Shown here piece by piece: positions 1-11,717 of a stretch of 64,000 bases of DNA. Every line of letters starts with the position of its first letter. Position 1 is the stretch's first letter. The position numbers were made by a program, and so were the translations under genes. The notes beneath the pieces are model-generated. The model worked only from the letters and a program-made list of their open reading frames with translations, was not told where the DNA came from and did not search any database. Origin of the DNA: Verticillium longisporum (taxonomy: Eukaryota > Ascomycota > Sordariomycetes > Glomerellales > Plectosphaerellaceae). Where the stretch lies: assembly GCA_019188255.1 (NCBI GenBank), contig JAETXT010000005.1:4588001-4652000 (forward strand), read 5' to 3'.

Positions 1-140
1 GCAAGGAATAATTGACCTTCTTTTGAAAGAGTCTCCATCGCGGGCGGAGGTGGAATCTGTAGAATTCAGGTGTAGGTCGTGGGCCCGGGCGAAGTGAACC
101 ACTCGCTTGGGTGAACCACTCGCTTGTGGATTACGTTAAG
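1..140. other. Left flank of the AT-rich block, with a 16-bp direct repeat
   Basis: The first ~140 bases have balanced composition, unlike the AT-rich DNA that follows. A 16-bp word, GTGAACCACTCGCTTG, occurs twice (94-109 and 111-126) with one base between copies. No coding potential is visible. It may be the edge of a host sequence or a remnant of a repeat that escaped RIP; I cannot decide which. Confidence 0.5.
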
Positions 141-1699
141 CTTATCGATTATACTTTATAAATAATTATAAGAGTACTATTTACTTTAAATATTTTAGGA
201 CTCTTATAAGAGCTTAATAGTAGAGAAACCCTCTATTATATAATCTATAGGAGTACTATCTACTTCGAGTATCTTAGGACTCCTATACCTAAGATTACTA
301 CCTAGGCTATATTACTAGCTACTAACCTAATAAACGAAGCTCTATAGAATAGTTAACTAGCTATAATAGAGCTTTAATAAAATTAACGATAATAAGCTCC
401 TTAGATTATAATAATAGCTTTATAATAGAGCTAGAGAGCGCTAAAAAGATATAATAGGAGTTCGATAGTATTTTAGAGGAACTCGGAATATTATACTTAA
501 TATAGAAGATTAGGAAGGGTCTTAATATCGACTTTATTATTAATAGAATAGAATTATAATTCCCTAGATTATTAGATTTAGTATCTATAGATCTTAAGAG
601 TACCTAGATCCTTAAAGTAATAAGTATATATAGGACTATAAAAGGAGTTTACCTCCTCGAGGCGTTTATTAAAGACTTCTAGGGCTAGACTAAAGAGGAC
701 TTTAATTCCTATAATATAACGATTATTCGAGCATTAAAGGTATATCTAATAGAGTATAGGATCCCTTTTCTAGGAATAGTAAATATTAAAATATTAAAGA
801 GATTAATCCTAATACTTTTATAGGAAGAGATACTTAATATAATAGAATCGATTATTACCGATTAGGATTTAATATTCTAAAGAGTAGAGGAATAGCGAAA
901 TTAATAGGACGATAAATAATAACCTATAGGGAATGCTTAACTATCCTAAATCCGAAAACTTTAAATAGGGAAGATAGATCCTTAATAGCCCCTAGTTTTA
1001 GAGTTATTTAATTAATAGAGTAAATAATCTAGTTAATAAGAGATTATACTTTAATTGAGAAGAAATAAAACCTTACCTCTAAATAGTACCTAGAACCTAT
1101 TAGCTTAATACTATATTCTATTATTATATAAATTAATAAATTTACTAATTAATAGAGCTATAATTAAATAATTTATATTATTCTAAAATAAAGAGAATAA
1201 TTACTTTAAAGAGACTTATAATATCCTTAATAATAAAATATATATCTTTATAGACGTTTATAAATTACTATAAATCTATTATATATAGTTCTATATATTC
1301 TTCCTAAATATATTTTTAAAGTACATATAAACTTTCTTCCTAGAATATATAAACTAGAGTATAGGATTCTATTAAATATACTTAATAATTAAATAATAAT
1401 TTAATTTAGAGATTAATAGAATATAATATTATATAGATTAGAGCTTAATAATATTCTATTCTATAATAATAGAAGTTAATAATATAGGAAAGCTATAAAT
1501 AGAAGTTCTTTAGATCCTTCTAGATAGGCTTTAATAGTATTAGAGAATACTTAGCTCTATATTTAAGGAAGAGACTTATCTCTATATAAATACTCTAAAA
1601 GTAATTTAAAGTATCCTAGAGCTAAAGATTATATTAATAAAACTAGAGCGATCTTTTAATATATTATCTATATAGCTTAAGAGTATATTAAAAGTAAAG

Positions 1700-4600
1700 G
1701 AGAATACTAGGATATTTAAGTACTTCTATATCGATAAATATTATAAGAGCGGATATCGTTAAGCTAATAAAAGGGGAGATTATAGAGAGTAGTTAATATA
1801 TAGAATTAATAATTATTAATTATCTAGAATTTATAAATACTAAATATATTCTAAATTAGATTATTGATCGATAAAGTATTCTTCTAAAGAGTAATAATAT
1901 TTAAAAGAGTAATAGAAATGTATATAGGAAGTATATAGGGATTAATAGAAGGGATATTATTAGTTTTTAATAATAATAGAACCTATTAAGAGCTCGGAAT
2001 TAGATAATCCTATTTCTAATAAACTAAGAGTAGACGATATTTTTAAGTCTAATTCTAAGAGTGAATTAATAAATACTTATACTATATACTTCTTAATAAA
2101 TAAATCGTTCTAATATAGAATTAGGGGGAATAATCCGAAAGCTAAAATAATAGCTCTAATAGAATAGCTCTTTACTTAATATTAGATTAATAGTACTTCT
2201 ATTTAATATAGTATTATCTCTAATATAAGTATAGTATTAGTTTCTATAATAGGAGCTTTATAAATAAGGGCCTTAATAGCTTTAATATTAAACCTAATAA
2301 TTAATAAATAGGGAATAGAGGCTAGAATAAGATTTAGAATAGGAAACTCTATATCTATAATAAAGGAGATTATTATTTTAATATTAAATAGGAAAATTAT
2401 ATTCTATATCGTCCTAATAAATACTCTATTCCTACTTTATATTAAAGATATAAGCGATCTTAGAATCTATTTAGATAATATATATAATAAGCTAATAAAG
2501 TATATTAAGGAGATCTAGGAATATATACCTATTTTTCGTAAATAGAGCTACTTATAGTTCTTCCTAAATATAAAGACCTATATTAGCTCTAAGATTATAT
2601 ATATAATAAGGATAGAGAGTAATAAAGTAGTATTTCTAATAGAAATAGAGCTCTAATATATTTATAAATAGTTTAATTACTTATTTATAGAAAAGCTATA
2701 GAACTTATTCTAGAGAATAGACTATAATATAAATCGGGATATTCTAGAGCTAATAAACTACTTCTATTATTATTATTAAATTAAAGGGAAGTCTCTATAA
2801 TACTTTAAGTTTACTCTAAGATTAAATATTAACTTTAATTATAAGATTTTAATCGATATTATATATTTAAATAGAAAGCCTATTCTTTATATAATCGATA
2901 TAAATATAGGATTCTAATCTATAACTTTTATTCCTAATTTTATAGCTTATATAATATAAGAAGCCCTTAAGAAGTATTAATTAAATACCTATCTTAGGCC
3001 TCTAGATATTATAATTATTAATATTAGAATGAACTTTACTTCTATAGAATTTAGAGTAGAGGTACGCCTCCTAGGTATAATTTACTATTAGATCTTAATA
3101 GAGGCCTATTAATTAATTAGTAAGGTTAAGAGCTATTATAACCTAATATATAGAGTATATAAGATCTTAAAGGTAGAGTCTTATAATACGAGCCTAGAAT
3201 TGCTACTTTAAGGAATAATAAAAGTAATAAATAATATTATTAAGCTTAATAGATTAATACCTATATTATTTATATTTAGAATAATATCTAGGATTATTAT
3301 TAACTTAGTACTTACTATAACCTAAGTATAATATACTAAAGTAATTAATAAAGCAATAATAGAACTTTAATAAATAATCGCTAAATAGAAAGTTAATAAT
3401 ATTCTTAATACTTAGAATAGACTAGATATTAAATAGTTATTATTAAGATTGCTAGAGCTAGGAAGTAACGTTCTTATATTCTAAGAATAGGAGAAATAGA
3501 CTAATCCCTATAAAGTTATATTAATTTCTAATATAATAATTATAATTAAAATAGTTAATAGCTTAATAGAGTTTAGAGGAATATATATTAAACTATATAA
3601 TAGATTATTAGATTAATAGACTAGGGAGATAATAGTAGTTCGAACTCTAGAGACCCTAGAACTATTTAAATATTTAGAGCTAATTCTACTATAACGATAT
3701 AGGAGACCTAGGAAGTTAATAAATACTACGAATCTATTATAAATAGCTTTTATAGATCGTAAAAGTAATATAACTAGGACTTTATAGATCGAGTATTAAT
3801 TTATTATTAAAAGGGAATAGTAGGGGTATAACCTAGCTATTTAATTATATAATAAAGGTAGAATAATAACCCCTACGAAGCTATTTAAATAGTCTAATTA
3901 AGAGGAAATCGACTTACTCTTAATAGCTAGAGTAATTATATTAATTAGGAGATCTATATTTCCTAATACTAAGATCTTTAAATACTAGCTTATAAGAGAA
4001 GTAAAAGGCCTCCTTTAAGCCTTATATAAGAAGTTAAGATTAATAGTTTAAGGATATAATAACTAAGAGAAGATAATCCTATTAATATAATCGCTTACGA
4101 TTATATATTATAGCTAATAATTAATCCTAGCGATTATTCTAATATTATAATAACGTAGCTATTAATTAATATTCTATAATATTAATTAAGCCTATACTTA
4201 GAGTATTATAGATCTATTATATAATATTCTCCTATATATTCCTAAAGAGCTATAATATAGATACCTAGAAGGAATCGTCTTCTATATTATAAAGCTACTC
4301 TATAGTATTATAGAGTTAGGTCTCTATTAGTTTATAACCTATTAGCATTATTATAGAGAGCGCTTAAATGCTATTCTAATAGGCTATAATCTATATTTAC
4401 TTCTAACTAGAGCTAGAGAGAGCTTTAGACTAATCGGAATATAAACTAACGATACCCTTAACCTTAGAGAGCCTATATTTATATAAAAGGAATAAATAGA
4501 GCTTAAAAGCGCTAACTTCTAAGTAAAGCCTATTTCTATCCTTAATATAGGATCTAATAGTATCTTTAATAGCTATATTATTAAAATTAGAACTAAAGAT

Positions 4601-5410
4601 CTTATAATTTAATAGAAAGGCTAAAGTAATCGCCTAGAGCTAGTAATTCTAGGGATAGCGAGCTTAGAATAGGAATATATCGCTTAGAGAGCTTATAATA
4701 CTTATATTACTTTAATCTATTAATTAGAAATAGCCTTCGATTTCTCTATTATAGCTTAAACTGAGAACTTATAAAAGGACGACTTTAAATAGCTTAATAA
4801 ATATATATAATAGTAGATTGCTAATATAGATTATAGCTTAAATTATATATACTTAGATCTCTTAATAGCCTAACTTTATATATTTATTAATAGCTCCTTC
4901 GCTAATAATAAGGACTTTAATTTATAAATCGGATTTATTATCCTCCTAAGTAATAAACGTTCCTATAATTAGGAGAACGCCTTTATAGTATATAATAATA
5001 TCCTCTATTAATAATCTATTAAATATAAATAGATTATATATTTAATTCTAGCTAATAAGATCTATAAAATAATTAATAGCTTTAATATAGCCTATATCCT
5101 TAAATAGATACTCTAAGAGATCTATAAATACTTAGAACTATTACTCCTATAGATAATTATCTATATTAATAACTATTTACTCTATTAATACTTTATTTAA
5201 TTAAATATAATAATAGAGAAATACTTAATAATAGATCTTATAATATTATAATAAAGCTATAAAGAATATAAAATTAACGAAATTTATTAGATTACTAGAA
5301 GCGATAACCTTATAGATTTAATAATTAAAGGAATACTAAACTAAATATTAGAAGCATTAATAAGCTCTAACGAAATTATAATTAGGATTAAAGGATAAAT
5401 TAAATATTAA
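1700..5410 (+). mobile_element. Ty1/copia retrotransposon Gag-Pol remnant, RIP-inactivated
   Basis: Reading a single plus-strand frame (codons at positions equal to 2 mod 3) and ignoring many TAA/TAG stops gives recognisable copia Pol segments in the expected order. First comes a GAG-pre-integrase/integrase region at ~2,390-3,060, with the first catalytic Asp of the integrase core at ~2,855. Next is a reverse-transcriptase segment around 4,436-4,480 that reads TNDTLNL where the catalytic Asp pair belongs. An RNase H-like C-terminal region begins at ~4,883 (FINSSFANNKDF) and runs to ~5,400. A possible zinc-knuckle-like segment lies near 1,718. Asp-to-Asn, Cys-to-Tyr and Gln-to-stop changes fit RIP. 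I could not identify the LTRs, so the element ends are unknown. It cannot encode a functional protein. Confidence 0.75.
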
Positions 5411-8400
5411 GAAAAGAATAATTAAAGGGTAAAGGTAATTAATATTAGTAAAAATATAGGAAAGCTTAAAAACGAGTACCCTAGAAGTAAAAACGATAAC
5501 CCTATAATTAGTAAAATAGTAAAATAACCGATCTATAAAGCGGACTAAGCCTTAGAATCCGAAGAATCCGAGTTTAATTGCTCTAGCGAGTCCTACTAGA
5601 GGTAATTAAAGAGCTATAGAGCTATAGCCCGCTTAGCTACTTTATATTTAATATTATTAAGATTATCGAAGTCTTTATTAAAGTTATTACCCCCTTTCGC
5701 CTCCTCCTCCTTAATAATCGCTAATATACTTTTTATAATAGTATATTACTTCTTTATATTCTATATCCCCTATTAATTAATTATATAATTAGATAATTAA
5801 GGAAATAATAGAGAAGAGAGCTTATTAGTTTATTATTCTTATTCTAAATAGCTAAAAACTTTATAATAAGCTTAAATACCTTAACTAGACTATAAATAAT
5901 AATTATTAAAGCTATAGATATTAGAAAATAGAGATCGTAGAAGCTTATATTAGTTTATAAAAGTACTTAGAGGTATACTTATAGTAATAGGAGCCCTTAG
6001 GCTCTAAATCGTAATATATACTATTAATATTAACTTTAATTTACTTATTAACGAGATAAGACTTAAAATACTTAAAATAGGGGACCTTATAGATATTTCT
6101 ATAGATATATACTATATATTAGTTAATAGCTCCTACGATTAATACTAACTATATTTTTACGCTTTACTACTCTCTTAATAGGAGGGATAATAGATATAGG
6201 GGCTTTATACTTAAATAGTATTATCGAGGCTAAGGACGAGTAGAAAGAGAGAGAAAGAGAATAGTAAAAAGGGGTAATTATTAATTATCGGAGCTCTAAA
6301 ATAGTAAATTAAGCTAGCTAATCTTAAAAATAAAGAATCGTTATAGGGAAAAGGAAAAGTAAAAGGAATAGAATTATTATAATTTACTAACTAGATATAT
6401 AGATCTATAGAATATAGTATTTACTAAACTAGCTTAATAGGATTTATTAATTCTATTTAAGCGGTTTAATTCTATTATTCCTATTAAAGGTAGTTTAATT
6501 CTATTATTCCTATCGAAAAGCTAATAAAGGAGTAATAATAATTATTCTCCTACCCTCTATTAGTATATTAGCGATTTAGAGACTTTAGGAGCCTATATCT
6601 AGCTATTATAAGAGTGCTAGGTAATTAGCTATTATACTATTTAATTACTATTCTTTTCCTTTATTAAAGGGTTTAAATATCTATTCCTATTATTTAATTA
6701 TAATTTAATTCGTTTCCTTAGAAAGCTATTTAGTAGCTAGTTTAGTTAATCCGTAGAGCTAGGGACTAAGGGATCTAGTACTTAAGGGAATAGTAATATT
6801 AAGCTGCGTTTTCCTTATTCTATCTATTATTCTCCTATTATTACTTATTTACTTATTTATTTATTATTTTATAGACTGGGGATCTAATATGCTAGAGACT
6901 AGAGAATTATAAGCGTATTAGAGTAGTTATTAACCTAAGTAATAGCTTCTAATATTAGTTCTATAGTAATCCTATCTATAAAGAAAAGAGAGCTAATATT
7001 AAATTAATATTAGGGAATTGCCTAGGGCGGTAATTACTATATAGGATTCACTAGTATAGTAATTACTAGGGCTAGGATTCATAGCTCTTAGGAGTACGTA
7101 ATTTATAGCTTACGTAATCGGTAAATTAGATAGGTATATCTAATTTACGTAGGTAGTAGTAATTTAGAGAGATAGTATTAATAATTATTATAAGTCTTAT
7201 ATTACCTACCCTATCTATTTAGAGCTCTTAGGCATAGCTAAAGTAATAAATTAGGGTTTATATAAATAATAAAGCCCTCTTAATAATTATACTATTATTA
7301 TATCTATTAATACTTACTTTATTAATACTTACCCTATTAATATAAGCCTTATCTTTATAACCTTAAACCTATAATATAGGCTACTCTATTAAACTAATTA
7401 GGGGCTCTTAAGAGAACTATAATTAGAGGGTCTAGCTTAATTATTAAGTTTATAATCTAGAGCGCTAATAGGTAAATAATTAGCCCGTTTCCTCTATTAA
7501 CCTTTATAGCTATTAAGTTCTTTTTCGAGATAATCCTTAAGAGTTCTTAAATAGCTATTAGGGTCCTTAATCGAGACTCCTATATTCCTATTTTATATTC
7601 TACGATTAAGGCTTAGAATTAGACTACTAAGTTATTAAGCTCGGAATCCTTTATTTACGTCCTCTATATAAAGGTTATTAATAAGGGTTTTACGAGCTTC
7701 TTAATATTATTATTATCCTAATTAAAGTAATTTAATATTATTTTAAACCTCTAAATATCTCTTTTCTCCTTTTCTAAGTATTTAATTATATCTCAAAACT
7801 TATTAAATATTAATTAATTAAAGAGGTTTCTAACCTCGATATTATAATTATTAATGATTTTTATAAATATCTTAGCTTTAATTATTTTATAATTAATATT
7901 AATTAATTTATTATTAAATAGGGGGTTAAGCTTCTATTTCCTTATTATAATAATAAGTTTTAATATTAATTAATAAACTTTATTAAGCTCTTTTAAATGC
8001 TTAAATAATTATTTATAATTATATAATACTTTAATCTAAGTAATAGGGTTTTTAGTATTATTAGAAAACTAATCTCGCTTCTTCTTAATATATTATATAG
8101 TTTTAATAAACGTTATTCCCTTAACCTATATTATCTTTATAAATAGCTTAATAAAGTATTTATCGTCTTTATTAATATAAATAATAATAATTATAATCTT
8201 CTCTTCCTCTTTAAGGTTAGCTAAATAATAAGTATTTTTATAATTAATTAGGAACTCCTAGAAATTATCCCTTATAAACTTAGGGGTACTATTTAACTTT
8301 AATATTAATATTATCGCTAATCCTTTATTATTTATTATTTTCTTAAAGATATTTTCGAGGATTAATATAAATTAATTAAAAGAAAGGCCTTAAATCGGGA

Positions 8401-8983
8401 TATATTATACCTCTAAAATAAATAATTAATTAATTATATTCTCGTAAAGTACTATTCTAAATTAAGGAGGTTAGATATTCTTATAAATTATCGGGAAAAT
8501 AGATCTTAGAGGCTAGCCGCTATTAAGAAGGAGTCCGACTTCGTTATCGTTATTATTACCGAGGTAGAGAGGGTTAGAAATAGGCGAAGACCTACTATCT
8601 TTATAAGAATATTCCCTATAAATAGTAAAAGCCCCTTTTTATAAGTAAACTTAGGTATTAGCTATAATAGGTATAGGTTTATTCCCCTAATTAATTATTA
8701 TAAGGGTTCTAAGGTTAAGTTACTTACTTTTACCTTCTTTAGCTATTAATTAGGGTCTATCGTTTATTATTATTTCTTATTATTTTTAGTTTTATATATA
8801 TTAATTTTTATTAGGGAAGAAAGGGGGTTATAGAGGAGGGAGGTTAAGGCTATTTTTAAGGAATCGAGTTACTTTATATAAGCTTTATTATAGCCTCCTT
8901 TATCTTAGTATTATATAATCTATTATAGGGTCCTAATACTATAATTAAGGGAATATAACTATTATAGGTTAATTATATTATAT

Positions 8984-9145
8984 ATATAGCTAATTAGCTA
9001 TATATATTATTTATATATAAGGCTTATCTACTATTTATATTATTTATATATAAGGCTTATCTACTATTTATATTATTTATATATAAGGCTTATCTATTAT
9101 TTATATTATTTATATTATATATATAGCTAGTTAGCTATATATATT
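8984..9145. repeat. Short tandem repeat flanked by AT palindromes
   Basis: About three copies of a ~36-bp unit (core TATATAAGGCTTATCTACTA) lie at ~9,005-9,108. On each side sits a near-perfect palindrome of the form TATATAGCTAATTAGCTATA (left, ~8,984) and its close relative with GTTAG (right, ~9,117). No coding potential. It may be a minisatellite inside an old transposon. Confidence 0.7.
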
Positions 9146-9805
9146 ATTCGTAAATCTTATATATTTATAAAGTTATAGTATTATTTTAGTAATTAACTAT
9201 TATTAGATTAAACGAAATAAGATAACTTCCTTTCTTCCCTTAATCGATAGAACCTAAAGCTAAAGCTTACTATATTATTAGATTCTTACTTAGTTAATAA
9301 TAAATAGAAGTTTTACGGGCTCCTTTATACCCTTCCGGATTAACGACCTCGTCTATTACCCTAATTAGTCTATTATTATTATCTAATCGTACCTATTAAT
9401 TTATTTATTTTATTCTATAATCCTTTTTACTTCTCTTATAATAGTATTTATCTAATAGTCTAACTACTATTCTCTATTTAAGTCTTTTTAATAAGTCCTT
9501 TATATTAAGACTAAATCTAACCTCGTTTAAGGGGTCTAATTAGGCTAATAGACTATATTAATAGTATATAAGAGAGATAATCCGCCTCGGAGTACTATTA
9601 AAGTAGGGCTAATAATAACCTTAACTAATTAGGGTAATAAAATAGTTATTTAAGAAAAAGATAGGTCCTTAAATATATAGTATTAGATTAATAATATATA
9701 TCCCTTAGGGGTCCTTATAATAAGTCTAGCTAATATCTATTTCCCTAATTAGCTACTCCTTATTACTTTATCGCTAAGCTATACCTTTCTACCCTGCCCG
9801 GTTTC

Positions 9806-10262
9806 AATATACCTAGTATATGCCTAGCATATGCCCTAGAGAGCTGGATTCCTAAAGTAAGTAAGGTATATGCCTAGTATATGCCTAGTATATACCCTAG
9901 AGAGCTGGATTCCTAAGGTAAGTAAGGTATATACCTAGTATATACCTAGTATATGCCCTAGAGAGCTGGATTCCTAAGGTAAGTTAGGTATATACCTAGA
10001 ATATACCTAGTATATGCCCTAAAGAGCTAGATTCCTAAGGCAATTTAGTTATATACCTAACCTACCTACCTACCTTAGGGACCTAGTTCTAAAGTTATAT
10101 ACTAAGTATATACTAGGTATATACCTTATTTACTTTAGGAATCCAGCTCTCTAGGGCATATACTAGGTATATACTAGGTATATACTAGGTATATACCTTA
10201 CTTACCTTAGGAATCTAGCTCTCTAGGGTATATACTAGGCATATGCTAGGCATATACCTTAT
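9806..10262. repeat. Head-to-head satellite array (large inverted repeat)
   Basis: Four direct copies of a ~60-65-bp unit (containing CCCTAGAGAGCTGGATTCCT and TATGCCTAG/TATACCTAG steps) occupy ~9,806-10,060. The same unit then appears in inverse orientation (AGGAATCCAGCTCTCTAGGG) from ~10,100 to 10,262. The centre is near 10,075. The two halves could pair as a ~200-bp hairpin. Copies differ mainly at C/T and G/A positions, as expected from RIP-type decay. Confidence 0.85.
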
Positions 10263-10578
10263 AATATGAATGGAATAGTAGAATGGCCTGCCCTGTGGCC
10301 GTGCCTTAAGGCCGCCTGTGGCCTGGCACGTGGCCTGGCCTATGGCCTGGCCTGAGGCCTAACTGCCTTGGGTACGTGGCCTGACCTATAGGCCCGTGCC
10401 TACTAGGATCTATATAAGCCTACGTGGCCTACCTACCCAGATAGAGCAAATCATCTATCTTACACCTATAGAACAGCCATATAGCTTCTGTTGTGTGTTC
10501 CTGGCGTGACGCCTGCCTGGTCCCCAAGACCCGACTCTATTACTAGCTATACTAGAGCCATAGCCACTTCTATATATA
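10262..10578. mobile_element. 317-bp GC-richer insertion (solo-LTR/MITE-like), flanked by an 8-bp duplication
   Basis: A segment rich in GGCC and GGCCTG interrupts the RIP-decayed satellite. The octamer ATACCTTA is present on both sides (10,254-10,261 and 10,579-10,586), and the satellite resumes directly after the right copy, so the segment looks inserted with a target-site duplication. It contains a TATATAAG box near 10,413 and no open frame. Its retained CpA/TpG content says it arrived after RIP ceased on its surroundings or was single-copy. The class is not determined: it lacks clear terminal inverted repeats, and its TG..CA ends do not coincide with the duplication. Confidence 0.55.
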
Positions 10579-10586
10579 ATACCTTA

Positions 10587-10760
10587 CTTACCTTAGGAAT
10601 CTAGCTCTCTAGGGTATATACTAGGCATATACCTAGTATATATTTATTTCTTTAATATATATCTATTAATTCTAAAACTCGGGTACAGTATATACTCGTA
10701 TTTATACTATGGGTAATCTCCCTAAAATTATGCTAACTACCCCCCGAGCTTTCTCCGGAT
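10587..10760. repeat. Last satellite copy and transition out of the AT-rich block
   Basis: One more inverse-orientation satellite unit (TTAGGAATCTAGCTCTCTAG at ~10,590) is followed by AT-rich sequence. Composition becomes GC-balanced by ~10,740, where C and G runs flank GAGCTTTCTCCGGATTG, a small potential hairpin. Confidence 0.6.
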
Positions 10761-11717
10761 TGGGGGGTATGAACTTGAGACTCACCCCTGTCAGCTGTAA
10801 CCTCGCTGCATGCATGCCTGCCTCCCTCTAGCTGCATTGCTACACTCCTTTGCAAGACCAATGGAATTACCAAACTCTGTTGGTCTTGGATATTTCCTTG
10901 GGCAAGTGAAGGGAATTCGGAAGGGCGAGGTCTCTGGGTGCAGATGTTCAGCCCAAAGGCTCAGATGTCTTTGCAAATGTCTCGAATCAGAGGCGACCTG
11001 TCAAAGTGGTACGCGCCGAGCAGTGTGATGGGGGTTCACTTTGCCTCTGTTGCTGCCGGGCTGCCGTGCTGACGCTCAGCCTCCTTCTTTTTTGGCTCAT
11101 CCACTAACAAAGTAGTCTGTTACCGTGCATATGGGATCGTGTGTCTACACGCTCCTTGGCTCTGCGGTCTGCGGTCCAGGATGCCTTGGCCGCTCCCCCT
11201 CGTCCCTCGCCCGCCACTTTGACGAGACAGGCTTAAGCCCCCTTCACGGCACTCCGGCTTGTACAAGGCACAAGGCTCAAGGCACATTCAAATGTTCCAT
11301 CGGGTTACATCTGGCACACATGATGAACAAAGCACCCGTCATCTTTGTCGTGGCTTGGCCCGTTCTGCCTGCGGTATAAGATCGACAAAAGTTTCCCCCC
11401 ACTCCACTTTGAATACACCTCCTCATCTCAACCGAACGTCAATCACTCCCGCACATCCCACTCCGCCTGGTTCCCCCCCGGCCTGGTCTGAGAGATTTCA
11501 TTTATTGGCACCGGTACATTAGGAAGGAGCAATCCTCTGTTTTACAAGATCACCCTTCGGTTGTTCTCCTAGTTTTGCCCACCTACATCTACAAGTCGTT
11601 ACCCCCCCCCCAATCGTTTGGTGCTCTCCTCATCTCCATACTACCACGACCGAATCGTCGTCACCTTGAAAACAACTCTCACACTCACTTCCTGTGTCCT
11701 ACTTCTCATCGTACAAG
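10761..11717. other. Intergenic region upstream of the SOD gene
   Basis: About 950 bp of ordinary composition between the RIP block and the superoxide dismutase start. It contains CT-rich tracts (~11,395-11,700) typical of fungal promoters and 5' leaders. The short open frames here lack codon bias and recognisable domains. No gene supported. Confidence 0.6.

Larger units (their letters stand above)
140..10640. repeat. RIP-degraded AT-rich transposon block
   Basis: About 10.5 kb of extremely AT-rich sequence dominated by TA, TAA and ATA steps. CpA and TpG dinucleotides are almost absent, as expected from C-to-T changes at CpA by repeat-induced point mutation acting on both strands. No long open frame survives. 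A copia Gag-Pol corpse is readable between ~1.7 and 5.4 kb (separate entry). The interval ~5.4-9.0 kb shows no recognisable protein remnants in the frames I tried; short repeats occupy 9.0-10.3 kb. Composition changes abruptly near 10.7 kb. Such blocks in Pezizomycotina are usually heterochromatic; that is family knowledge, not visible here. Confidence 0.9.

Noticed and set aside
5600..9000. A second retrotransposon (Ty3/gypsy-type) on the minus strand
   Set aside because: I tried reading parts of 7.9-9.6 kb in reverse; no integrase, RT or chromodomain segment was convincing after RIP.
8984..10262. CRISPR-like array in the repeated AT-rich DNA
   Set aside because: Units are contiguous without unique spacers and the sequence is fungal; these are satellites.
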